NCBI GenBank assembly: GCA_021784205.1
Contig: JAJXTB010000086.1
Span: 1-12,019, forward strand
Source: Actinomycetes bacterium
Lineage (GTDB): Bacteria > Actinomycetota > Acidimicrobiia > Acidimicrobiales > RAAP-2
DNA length: 12,019 bases
Reading direction: 5' to 3'
Position numbers and translations under genes: made by a program. Positions 1 through 6,928 of the stretch are shown here, piece by piece (positions within the stretch are counted from its first letter, which is position 1; every line of letters begins with the position of its first letter). Under the pieces are notes generated by a model. The model worked only from the letters and a program-made list of their open reading frames with translations. It was not told the DNA's origin and ran no database searches.

Positions 1-2906
1 CCGATCACCGGGATCTCGGTGAGTGACTCGGCGCGGAACGTCGCCGCGACGACCGGCACGAAACTCTCGGCGGCGGGGTAGACGAGGTAGCGCGGCAGCC
101 AGGCGGGGTAGTACTTCGCGTTGAACTGCCAGAGCGACTCGATCGGCAGCACCCCCGAGAGCCGCTTGAGCGCCCAGCGCTCGACGCGCGTGACGGTGCC
201 CTCACCGCGCTCGCCGTCGAGCACCGAGCGGAAGGCCGCGAAGTTCAGGCTCAGTCCGCGGGCCCCGCGGTCGCGCAGGTGCTCGATGGTCGAGCAGAGG
301 GCGTAGTCGATCAGGCCGTTCGGGTGTTCGCCGGGGTCGCGGCGCATCAGGTCGAGCGAGTAGCCGTTGTAGGCCGGGGACGGCACGAACTGACAGACGG
401 CGGCGGGCTGGCCGTCGGGGCTCGTCACGACGGTGAGCAGGAGCCCCTTGTCCTTGGGGTCAAAGAGCCGTCCGAGCATCATCGAGAAGCCCCGCTCGGC
501 TTCGCCTCGACGCAGCATCGAGATGAGCTCGATGATCGCGGGGACCCGCGCCGGGTCGATCACGCTCGGGTCGAGGAACTCGACGGTGTAGCCCTTGCGC
601 GCGAGGCGCGTGCAGGCCTGGCGCAGCCCCTTCATCTTGCCGCCCTCGAGGCTGAACGTCTGGCAGTCGACGATCGCCTCGTCGCCGATGTAGAGCGAGT
701 GCAGGCCGGCGGCGTGGTAGATCGAGAGCCACTCCGCGCCCGCCCCCATGACCCCGATCGTCCACCCGCGCGACTCGGCGAAGGCGCGAAAGGCGCTGAA
801 GGCCTGGGGTCGCTCGGCCTCGGGGCCGATGGCGTCGGGCGAGACGAGCGCAACGCCGCCGTAGACGGCGTAGGCGATCAACGAGTCGCGAAAGAAGTAG
901 AACTGCTTGTCATCGCGCAGCGCGAAGTAGTCGAGCGTGCCGCGTCCGTGGCGGCGCACGATCTCGCGCGCGCGCAGCTCGGCGAGGCGCCGTTCACGCG
1001 TCGAGGTGGTGCTCGAGAGTCGTCGGTCAACGACCGGCCGCGTGACGAGGTAGAGCGCCGAGACGATGAGCGCCACCCCCACCGTGGTGAGCGTCGGATT
1101 GATGAAGTCGCCGACCCGGTCGGGCAGCGCGATCGAGGTGACGCCGACGAGCCGCTCGGCGCAGGCGACCACGACGGTGAAGAAGCCCGGCAGGTGGCGA
1201 CGGCCCGAGGACGCCTCGATGCCGAGTGAGGCGGCGATCACCACGACGACGCCGATGAGCGCCAGGCGCGGCAGCGCGGCGCGCGCGGTCGTGCGGTCCG
1301 TCGTCGCCTGGAAGTGCGGCCGCTCGATGAGCAGCAGGGTCAGGATCGCGACCGCGAGCAGCGGCGAGACGAGACTGCCCGCTCGAACGAGGTGGGCGAT
1401 CGAGGTCGCCGCGACGACGACGACCGTGACGGCCCAGGCGCGTCGCTGGCCGCGGCGCAGCCCGCGCGCCACCATGATCATGAGGATCCCGGCGAGGGCC
1501 GTCAGGGCGGCGGCCGACTTCGCCGCGCCGAGGGGCAGGTACGTCTCGACCGCGAGCAGCCGACTGCGCAGCGGTGTCACCGCCGTCACGACCAGGTTCA
1601 CCAGTCCGTCGAGGAAGATGATCCCGCTCACCACGCGCCGGATCGTGCGCTCGCGACGCTGGGCGCTCAGCCGGTCGACGCTCGCCGGGTAGGGGTTCCC
1701 ACTCGGCCACGCGCCGACCATCGCGGTGTCGGTCGTGAGCTCGGGCTGGACCGGCGAGCCGGCGACCACCCGTTCGAGCAGGGTGCCGCGGCGCAGCGGA
1801 CTCTGACCGGTGTAGAGCCGGACCTGGACGGTGCTCGCCGCCTCCACCTCGACGATCCCGAGCCGGTCGACCGAGGTGAACACCGGCGGCAGGCCGAGCA
1901 GGCCGTGGCGCTCGACGATCACGGTGCGCGAGGGGCCCGGGGCCGCGCAGACGCCCCGGTCGAGGAAGGCCAGCGCGGGACGCGGGGCCCCGCCGATCAC
2001 GGCGCCGGCGCCACCGCGTTCGGCGATGCGCCGCGCGTACTCGAGGGCGTCGACGTCGTCGACGTAGGTGCGCGCGAGCGGTTCGATGAGGTGCGGCGAG
2101 GTCGACAGGGCGCCGCGGTCGAAGCGCCGGCGCACGAGCAGTCCCGCCATCGCGCCCGCCAGTGCCTCGACGAGACCGAGGACGAGCACGGTCGTGACGG
2201 TATTGCCCCAAAAGCCGGTCGGATGGTGGGCGTGGAACTTCAGGTGCAGCGCGAGGTGAAGGTGCCGGTCGGTGATCCGGTTCGCGATCGAGGTGAGCGT
2301 GCTCCACAGGTCGATCACCGCGAGGATGACCACGGGGATCCACACCCAGCCGCCCAGGCGCCGATAGAGGGTGCGCGAGGCGACGAAGCGGGCCAGCGCC
2401 TCGGGGTCCTCGAGTCGGTCCGCGTCGGCGCGGTCGGCGCGGTCGGCGGGCGCGACGTCGACGACGTTTTGGCCGGCGGCGATGCCGACGTCGCGCACGT
2501 CGTTGGCCGTGGCGACCTGGGCCATGACGTCGTGGGCGAGCTCGACGCCGAGCGCTTCGAGGCCGGTCGCGGCGCCCGGTTCGGCGAGGGCGGCGTCGTC
2601 GGCCCCGGGCAGCACGATGAATCGGTGACCGGGCTTGTCGGTGAAGGCCGACAGCGCCGCGCTGAGCGAGGGCAGGGCGCGCAGCGTCGCGGCGAGGAAG
2701 GCCGCCATGTCCTGGCTCGCGTCGGGGTGCAGCAGGTTGCCCGCGACCACGACGACGGCCGAGTCGTCGAGGTCCTCGAGCAGCGCGATCAGCTCGCGAA
2801 CCGACCGGGCGGCGGGGTTCGTCGTGGGCGAGAGCGAGAGGTCACTGACCACGTAGAGGTGCTGACCGTAGGGGATTGGTAGCGTGTATCGATCGGTCGC
2901 TCCCAC
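1..2906 (-). CDS. Degenerate metallophosphoesterase fused to an MprF/LysX-type phosphatidylglycerol aminoacyltransferase (DUF2156), partial
   Basis: The frame stays open for 968 codons from the GTG at 2906 to the left edge, so the C-terminus is missing. Residues ~14-180 and ~263-385 resemble the two halves of a metallophosphoesterase, but the metal motifs are altered: VSDLSLS (Ser24 for His), AGNLL (Asn57 for Asp), LPGADDAAL where GNHD is expected, and IGGAPRP (304-310) where GHTHRP is expected. Two hydrophobic helices (~187-205, ~234-258) lie between the halves. About six more membrane segments follow (~425-445, 456-480, 490-508, 511-527, 546-564, 604-623). From ~650 onward there is a GNAT-like DUF2156 domain, with GTLDYFALRDDKQFYFF near its start and WQFNAKYYPAWLPRYLVY near its end. 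Known members move an amino acid, usually lysine, from aminoacyl-tRNA to phosphatidylglycerol, changing surface charge. The amino acid used here is unknown. No other start lies in frame upstream; a GGAG sits only 2 nt before the GTG. Whether a lysyl-tRNA synthetase domain (as in LysX) follows cannot be seen. Confidence 0.88.
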   Translation of the reverse strand, partial: MGATDRYTLPIPYGQHLYVVSDLSLSPTTNPAARSVRELIALLEDLDDSAVVVVAGNLLHPDASQDMAAFLAATLRALPSLSAALSAFTDKPGHRFIVLPGADDAALAEPGAATGLEALGVELAHDVMAQVATANDVRDVGIAAGQNVVDVAPADRADRADADRLEDPEALARFVASRTLYRRLGGWVWIPVVILAVIDLWSTLTSIANRITDRHLHLALHLKFHAHHPTGFWGNTVTTVLVLGLVEALAGAMAGLLVRRRFDRGALSTSPHLIEPLARTYVDDVDALEYARRIAERGGAGAVIGGAPRPALAFLDRGVCAAPGPSRTVIVERHGLLGLPPVFTSVDRLGIVEVEAASTVQVRLYTGQSPLRRGTLLERVVAGSPVQPELTTDTAMVGAWPSGNPYPASVDRLSAQRRERTIRRVVSGIIFLDGLVNLVVTAVTPLRSRLLAVETYLPLGAAKSAAALTALAGILMIMVARGLRRGQRRAWAVTVVVVAATSIAHLVRAGSLVSPLLAVAILTLLLIERPHFQATTDRTTARAALPRLALIGVVVVIAASLGIEASSGRRHLPGFFTVVVACAERLVGVTSIALPDRVGDFINPTLTTVGVALIVSALYLVTRPVVDRRLSSTTSTRERRLAELRAREIVRRHGRGTLDYFALRDDKQFYFFRDSLIAYAVYGGVALVSPDAIGPEAERPQAFSAFRAFAESRGWTIGVMGAGAEWLSIYHAAGLHSLYIGDEAIVDCQTFSLEGGKMKGLRQACTRLARKGYTVEFLDPSVIDPARVPAIIELISMLRRGEAERGFSMMLGRLFDPKDKGLLLTVVTSPDGQPAAVCQFVPSPAYNGYSLDLMRRDPGEHPNGLIDYALCSTIEHLRDRGARGLSLNFAAFRSVLDGERGEGTVTRVERWALKRLSGVLPIESLWQFNAKYYPAWLPRYLVYPAAESFVPVVAATFRAESLTEIPVI
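2420..2448. repeat. 9-bp tandem repeat coding an Ala-Asp-Arg linker
   Basis: CGCGGTCGG is repeated at 2429-2437 and 2438-2446, with one imperfect copy before it. On the coding strand it gives ADRADRADADR around residues 154-164, just after the first metallophosphoesterase half and before the first membrane helix. It looks like replication-slippage growth of a flexible charged linker. Confidence 0.6.
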
Positions 2907-2952
2907 TGCTCCAGTCTCGCAGAGTTCTACGGACCGGCCGGGAGGAACCGTA
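2907..2952. promoter_or_regulatory. Short divergent intergenic region between the MprF-like gene and the HAD gene
   Basis: The 46 bp separate two genes reading away from each other and must hold or overlap both promoters. On the minus strand TAGAAC (2929-2924) is a possible -10, with TTACGG 18 bp upstream as a poor -35. It would place the transcript start about 10 nt before the GTG. No convincing plus-strand promoter is visible; that promoter may lie inside the start of the MprF-like gene. This is a weak motif-based reading. Confidence 0.25.
2941..2945 (+). promoter_or_regulatory. Ribosome binding site deciding the HAD gene start
   Basis: GGAGG ends 7 nt before the ATG at 2953. This makes 2953 a better start than the upstream in-frame GTG at 2884, whose extra residues would overlap the divergent gene and look like no known domain. 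Confidence 0.7.
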
Positions 2953-3432
2953 ATGGCGAGCACTCGTGAGAACTGGCACTGGCGCGCCGAGCCCTCCACG
3001 GGTGAGGCCGTCATCTTCGACATCGACGGCGTGCTCGCCGACGCCGCCGGACGTCAGCACTACCTCGAATGGGGTGATTGGCGCCGGTTTTTCGAGGCGT
3101 GCGGGGACGACCCGGTCGTCGAGGAGATCGAGCGCCTGCTCGAGCTGCTCGATCCGGGCCTGACGATCGTGCTGCTGACGGGCCGGCCCCGTCGGGTCCA
3201 ACCGCACACGCTGGGCTGGCTCGAACGGTTCTCGATCCGCTGGGACCTACTCATCATGCGCGAGTACGGCGACTACACCGGGGTCGACCAGTTCAAGCGC
3301 GCCGCCCTCGCGGACCTGCGCGACCACGGCTTCGACATTCGCCTCGCGCTCGACGACGACCCGAAGAATCACGCGATGTACGTCAACGAGGGCGTGCCCT
3401 GCATCTACATCCACTCGGGCTACTACCGGTGA
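2953..3432 (+). CDS. HAD-superfamily phosphatase resembling the T4 polynucleotide kinase 3'-phosphatase domain
   Basis: This is a 159-residue soluble protein with the full HAD motif set. Motif I is VIFDIDGVL, with nucleophile Asp23 and acid/base Asp25. Motif II is LLTGRP (Thr76). The motif III lysine is Lys115 in QFKRAAL. Motif IV is ALDDDPKN (Asp134-136). The order and spacing, including a MREYGD segment (102-107) before the lysine and an acidic motif followed by a short strand, resemble the 3'-phosphatase half of T4 Pnkp, which removes 3'-phosphates from nucleic acid ends. No P-loop kinase domain is present. The stop lies 16 bp from the convergent hemY stop. The HAD assignment is strong. 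The nucleic-acid substrate is inferred from resemblance only; a small-molecule or nucleotide phosphatase is equally possible. Confidence 0.85.
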   Translation: MASTRENWHWRAEPSTGEAVIFDIDGVLADAAGRQHYLEWGDWRRFFEACGDDPVVEEIERLLELLDPGLTIVLLTGRPRRVQPHTLGWLERFSIRWDLLIMREYGDYTGVDQFKRAALADLRDHGFDIRLALDDDPKNHAMYVNEGVPCIYIHSGYYR

Positions 3433-3433
3433 T

Positions 3434-3446
3434 GGTCCCCGGGACC
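3434..3446. other. GC-rich inverted repeat between convergent stop codons
   Basis: GGTCCC and GGGACC flank a single C in the 16-bp gap between the HAD stop and the hemY stop. As RNA it could fold as about a 5-bp stem with a 3-nt loop. There is no T-run on either strand, so it is not a canonical intrinsic terminator. It is the only candidate for a bidirectional transcription barrier here. Confidence 0.3.
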
Positions 3447-3448
3447 CG

Positions 3449-4873
3449 CTAGGCGAGTCGCGCGAGCGCGCTCGCGCCGGCGCGCCGACCCGACCCGATG
3501 CTCGCCGGGATGCCGACCCCGTCGTAGGTGCTGCCGGCGAGCTCGATCCCCGCGCGTGACGCCGCGGCCTTGGCGGCACCGACCAGCCGGTCGTGGCCCA
3601 CGTAGTACTGGGGCAGGCCTTCGGGCCAGCGCTGGACCATCGTCGCGAGCGGGTCGCCGGTGCTTGCGAGGATGAGCCGGACCTCCTCGACGACGCGCGC
3701 GACGAGCGCGTCGTCGTCGAACTCCTCGAAGCGACGGTCGTCGATCCGACCCACGTGGGCGCGAAGGATGACGTCCTCGTCTCGGTGCAGGTGGGCCCAC
3801 TTGCGGTCGAGGAAGGTGAGCGCGGTCACCAGCATCGAGCCGCCCGCGCGCCACGGGGTGGCCAGCGGCACCAGCACGCCGGTGCCGTGCTCGGGCAGGG
3901 ACAGGGCCGCGCGGCTAAAGACGAGGGTCACCATCGCGGCCCCGGCGCTCGGGATCGTGCCCAGGGCGGCGAGGTCGGGGTCGAAGGAGCCGGTGAGCCG
4001 GGCGGCGACGCCCGCCGGGGTGGCGACGACGACGACGTTGGCCGGGGTCGTCGTCGTGTCGGTGTCGACCTCGAAGCGGTGGGTGCCCTCGACGCGGCGA
4101 AGCGCGGTGACCGACGTCGAGCGGCGGATGACGACGCCGCGCTGAACGAGCTGGCGGGCCAGTTCGACCGGCAGCGAACCCATGCCGTCGAGGAGTGAGT
4201 AGAAGAGCGGGGTCGCGCCGGGGCCCGGCGACCCGGCCGGCGCGGCGGGACGCATGGCCTTCATCAGGGAGCCGCCGCGGCGAGCCGCCTCGAGCAGCGA
4301 CGGGAAGATGGACTTGGCCGAGAGGTCGTCGATGCGTCCGGCCTGGATGCCCCCGACCATCGGCTCGACGAACTGGTAGGCGAGCTCGGCGCCGAGTTTT
4401 CTTCGCACGATGGCGCCGATCGACGCGTCCTCGCCGACCTCGAGGCGCCGCGGCAGGAACTGGTCGCGTCGCGCCGCCACCCTGGCGCGCCAGCTGAGCC
4501 CGCGCATCGCGGCGACGGCGTCGTAGGAGGTGGGGACCCCGAGCGCGAGCCCGCTCGGGATCTCGTGCAGCGCCCCGCGCAACCAGAGCGACGCCCCCGA
4601 CGCCCCGATCGGTTCGAGCCGGTCCGCCCAGCCGAGCTCGCCCACGAGGGCCGTTGCCTCGGGCCGACGCGCGAGGAACCCGTCGGGTCCGAGGTCGACC
4701 GTTCGATCGGCGAACGTCGTCGTGGCGAGCGAGCCGCCGAGGCGCTCGCCCGATTCGATCAGCTCCACGCGCGGGGTCGCGTCGTGGGGTCCGTCGGCCC
4801 CACCGCTCAACTCCCAGGCGGCGGCGAGACCGCTGATGCCCCCGCCGACGACGACGACCGAGTAGCGGCTCAC
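3449..4873 (-). CDS. hemY: Oxygen-dependent coproporphyrinogen/protoporphyrinogen oxidase (HemY/HemG/CgoX)
   Basis: A 474-residue FAD flavoprotein of normal length for the HemY family. It oxidises a porphyrinogen to the porphyrin with oxygen as acceptor. In Gram-positive lineages the favoured substrate is coproporphyrinogen III. The N-terminal dinucleotide-binding motif VVVVGGGISGLAAAWEL (residues 6-22) is followed by an acidic strand end (ELIES) and RLGGS, as in the monoamine-oxidase-like FAD fold. FVEPMVGGIQAGRIDDLSAK is the conserved central family motif. The C-terminal LAGSTYDGVGIPASIGSG is the typical FAD-closing motif. No signal peptide is seen. It is the last gene of hemE-hemH-hemY: its GTG start (4873) overlaps the hemH stop in GTGA, suggesting translational coupling. 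The family is secure. The substrate (copro- versus protoporphyrinogen) is inferred from the neighbouring ferrochelatase type. Confidence 0.93.
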   Translation of the reverse strand: MSRYSVVVVGGGISGLAAAWELSGGADGPHDATPRVELIESGERLGGSLATTTFADRTVDLGPDGFLARRPEATALVGELGWADRLEPIGASGASLWLRGALHEIPSGLALGVPTSYDAVAAMRGLSWRARVAARRDQFLPRRLEVGEDASIGAIVRRKLGAELAYQFVEPMVGGIQAGRIDDLSAKSIFPSLLEAARRGGSLMKAMRPAAPAGSPGPGATPLFYSLLDGMGSLPVELARQLVQRGVVIRRSTSVTALRRVEGTHRFEVDTDTTTTPANVVVVATPAGVAARLTGSFDPDLAALGTIPSAGAAMVTLVFSRAALSLPEHGTGVLVPLATPWRAGGSMLVTALTFLDRKWAHLHRDEDVILRAHVGRIDDRRFEEFDDDALVARVVEEVRLILASTGDPLATMVQRWPEGLPQYYVGHDRLVGAAKAAASRAGIELAGSTYDGVGIPASIGSGRRAGASALARLA

Positions 4874-5781
4874 GAGTGGGCGACGACCACGTCGCCGAGC
4901 ACGTCGATGAAGTCGGGGGCGTCATTCAGCGAGGCCGTTCGGATCAGGTTGAGCCCGATCTCGCGCGCCACCCCCGCGGCCTCGACGTCGATGTCGAAGA
5001 GCACCTCGAGATGGTCCGCGACGAAGCCGATGGGACAGGAGACGACGTCGGTGATCCCCGCGGCGCGCTTGGCGCGCAGCACCGCCAGGATGTCGGGCCC
5101 GATCCAGGGATCGGCGGTGCGCCCGGCCGACTGCCACGCGACGTCAAAGGCGCTCACCTGGGCCAGGGCCGCGGCGCGCTCGGCGCTCTCGCGCAGCTGG
5201 TCCGGGTACGAGTCGCCCGTCTCGAGTATCCGCTCGGGCAGGGAGTGGGCCGAGAAGATCACCTCGGTGGTCGCGCGGCGCTCGGGCGCGATCAGGGCGA
5301 GCGCGTCGGTCACGCGCCGCGCGATGAGCTCGAGAAAGCCCGGGACGTCCCACCACGCGCCGACGGGGTGGAAGTCGACGCCGGCGCCGAGTGCGCCGCG
5401 CGCGCGGCTCATGTACTGCTCGGTGGACATCGAGGACGAATGCGGCGCGAGGGCGAGACCGATCACCGTCTCGAGTCCGTCGTCACGCATCGCCTCGGCG
5501 ACGGACTCGAGGAGTGGCGGTTCGTACTTCGATCCGAAGCGCACGTCGTAACGACCGGGGTGGCGCGCCTCGAGGTTCGCGGCGAGCGCGCGCACCTGGT
5601 CGTCGGTGCGCGCGGCGAGTGGCGAGGTCCCGCCGATGGCGTCGTAGCGCCGCGTGAGGTCCGCGAGCAGCTCGGGCGTCGGCGCGCGTCCGTGGCGGAT
5701 CCGGGTGTAGTAGGCCTCGATGGCCTCGCGTGTCGAGGGTGTGCCGTAGGCCATCACCAGCACGCCGACGGGTCGGCTCAC
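4870..5781 (-). CDS. hemH: Ferrochelatase, B. subtilis-like, probably coproporphyrin ferrochelatase (HemH/CpfC)
   Basis: A 303-residue protein that inserts Fe2+ into a porphyrin. The N-terminus, VLVMAYGTP, places Tyr12 where B. subtilis-type enzymes have their iron-contacting tyrosine. EAYYTRIRHGRAPTP and RYDAIGGTSPLA also read closely like B. subtilis HemH. Catalytic His179 is in FSAHSLPE and Glu259 in GFVADHLEVLFDID. WQSAGRTADPWIGPDI is the conserved substrate-loop motif. The only cysteine is Cys249, so the [2Fe-2S] cluster found in some ferrochelatases, including mycobacterial ones, cannot be present. There is no membrane anchor. The GTG start at 5781 overlaps the hemE stop (GTGA), and the stop overlaps the hemY start likewise. 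The Tyr12-type sequence and operon order favour coproporphyrin III as substrate, with HemQ/ChdC completing haem elsewhere. That pathway assignment is inference; ferrochelatase identity is firm. Confidence 0.94.
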   Translation of the reverse strand: MSRPVGVLVMAYGTPSTREAIEAYYTRIRHGRAPTPELLADLTRRYDAIGGTSPLAARTDDQVRALAANLEARHPGRYDVRFGSKYEPPLLESVAEAMRDDGLETVIGLALAPHSSSMSTEQYMSRARGALGAGVDFHPVGAWWDVPGFLELIARRVTDALALIAPERRATTEVIFSAHSLPERILETGDSYPDQLRESAERAAALAQVSAFDVAWQSAGRTADPWIGPDILAVLRAKRAAGITDVVSCPIGFVADHLEVLFDIDVEAAGVAREIGLNLIRTASLNDAPDFIDVLGDVVVAHS

Positions 5782-6812
5782 AGTCCCGCCCGTCCTTCCT
5801 CGTGCACGACGCGCACGATCGCCTCGAGCACGTGGGGGTCGCTCGACGGCAGCACGCCGTGGCCGAGGTTAAAGATGTACCCCGGCTCGCGTCCGGCGCG
5901 ATCGAGCACTTCGCGCGCGGCGCGCACGCCCGGGGCGACGCCGCCGAGGCATCGGGCGGGGTCGAGGTTGCCCTGTACGGGCCGCCCGCCGACGCGTCGG
6001 CGACCCTCGTCGAGGTCGACGTGCCAGTCGATGCCCATCACGGTGCTGCCGGCCGTCGCCATCAGGTCGAGCAGCTCGCCGGTCCCCACCCCGAAGAGGA
6101 TTGTCGGCACGGCGAGGTCCGCGATCCCGGCGAGCACCCGGGCCGTCGGTTCGAGGGCGAAGCGCCGGTATTCGTCGCGGGTGAGCGAGCCGGCCCAGGA
6201 ATCGAAGAGTTGCACGGCGCGCGCTCCGTGGGCGACCTGCAGGCGCAGGAACGCGATCGTGATCGCCACGAGCCGGTCGACGAGGCGATCAAAGAGCGCG
6301 GGGTCGGTGTGCATGAGGGTCTTGATGAGCGCGAAGTCCCGGGTGGGCGCCCCCTCGATGAGGTAGCTCGCGACGGTGAACGGCGCTCCGGCGAAGCCGA
6401 TGAGCGGGGTGTTGGACGCCGCGAGGTCCGCGACGACCAGGTCCACGGTGCGCGTGACGTGCGCGACGTCGACCGCCTCGAGGTCGCGCAGTCGTTCGAG
6501 GTCGGCGTCGCCGCGAAAGGGCTCGGCGATGACCGGACCGCGCCCGGGCACCACGTCGACACCGAAGCCGATGGCGTGGTAGGGCACGACGATGTCCGAG
6601 AAGAGGATCGCCGCGTCCACGCCGTAGCGACGCACCGGCTGCATCGTGATCTCGTGGGCGAGTTCGGGGTCGGCGATCGCCTCGAGGATCGAGCCCGAGC
6701 CGCGAAGCGCGCGGTACTCGGGCAGTGAACGGCCGGCCTGGCGCATGAACCAGACCGGGACGTGGTCGACCGATTCACCCCGACAAGCCCTCAGCAGTAC
6801 CGGCTCCACCAC
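5778..6812 (-). CDS. hemE: Uroporphyrinogen decarboxylase (HemE)
   Basis: A 344-residue cytosolic enzyme of normal family length. It decarboxylates the four acetate side chains of uroporphyrinogen III to give coproporphyrinogen III. Conserved family segments occur in order: FMRQAGRSLPEYR near the N-terminus, ILFSDIVVPYHAIGFGVDVV with the catalytic-site aspartate, GFAGAPFTVASYLIEG, VQLFDSWAGSLT, GIDWHVDL and FNLGHGVLPSSDP. It is first in the hemE-hemH-hemY operon and faces the divergent HelD-like gene across 124 bp. AAAGGAG at 6820-6814 precedes two consecutive GTG codons (6812 and 6809). The second is slightly better spaced, so the protein could be one residue shorter. HemE is shared by the classical and coproporphyrin-dependent haem pathways, so it does not discriminate between them. 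Confidence 0.96.
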   Translation of the reverse strand: MVEPVLLRACRGESVDHVPVWFMRQAGRSLPEYRALRGSGSILEAIADPELAHEITMQPVRRYGVDAAILFSDIVVPYHAIGFGVDVVPGRGPVIAEPFRGDADLERLRDLEAVDVAHVTRTVDLVVADLAASNTPLIGFAGAPFTVASYLIEGAPTRDFALIKTLMHTDPALFDRLVDRLVAITIAFLRLQVAHGARAVQLFDSWAGSLTRDEYRRFALEPTARVLAGIADLAVPTILFGVGTGELLDLMATAGSTVMGIDWHVDLDEGRRRVGGRPVQGNLDPARCLGGVAPGVRAAREVLDRAGREPGYIFNLGHGVLPSSDPHVLEAIVRVVHEEGRAGL

Positions 6813-6813
6813 G

Positions 6814-6820
6814 CTCCTTT
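6814..6820 (-). promoter_or_regulatory. hemE ribosome binding site
   Basis: AAAGGAG on the minus strand lies 1 nt before GTG 6812 and 4 nt before GTG 6809. The close spacing leaves open which of the two tandem GTG codons is used. Confidence 0.55.
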
Positions 6821-6843
6821 GCCGCCTCTCAATCTAGGTGCGG

Positions 6844-6876
6844 GGCCGACGGGCCGACGCCGATGCGCCGGTCGGC
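6844..6876. repeat. Tandem GGCCGACG plus inverted GCCGAC/GTCGGC in the hemE-helD gap
   Basis: GGCCGACG is repeated exactly at 6844-6851 and 6852-6859. The second copy's GCCGAC (6853-6858) is matched in inverse by GTCGGC (6871-6876) across 12 nt, and either direct copy can pair with it. It sits between the two candidate -10 elements, where an operator would be expected. Local GC content is high, so chance cannot be excluded. Confidence 0.4.
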
Positions 6877-6923
6877 GGGGGTCGAGCGAGCAAGTAAGAT
6901 TGTCGAACCCCATTTTCGGGATC

Positions 6924-6928
6924 AGGAG
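6924..6928 (+). promoter_or_regulatory. Ribosome binding site deciding the HelD start
   Basis: AGGAG lies 8 nt before ATG 6937 but only 2 nt before the in-frame GTG 6931. The ATG is therefore preferred, giving an N-terminus MAHQREIAEEQ that reads like other HelD proteins. Confidence 0.65.

Noticed and set aside
279..2882. Long plus-strand open frames (279-1229 and 1314-2882) and a minus-strand frame at 1027-2343
   Set aside because: They lie over the MprF-like gene in other frames, are dominated by Arg/Gly/Asp/Ala low-complexity sequence, and show no domain. The minus frame running 2906 to 1 has clear transmembrane and DUF2156 motifs, so these are GC-skew shadows.
4565..6728. Plus-strand frames opposite hemH/hemE (4565-5551, 4876-6366, 5730-6728)
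   Set aside because: They are shadows of the haem genes, with no motif and heavy Arg/Asp/Gly/Val bias.
6881..6900. A possible half-site of the rifamycin-associated element upstream of the HelD-like gene (GAGCAAG-like text)
   Set aside because: Only a short fragment matches and no matching inverted half is present, so it cannot be called the element.
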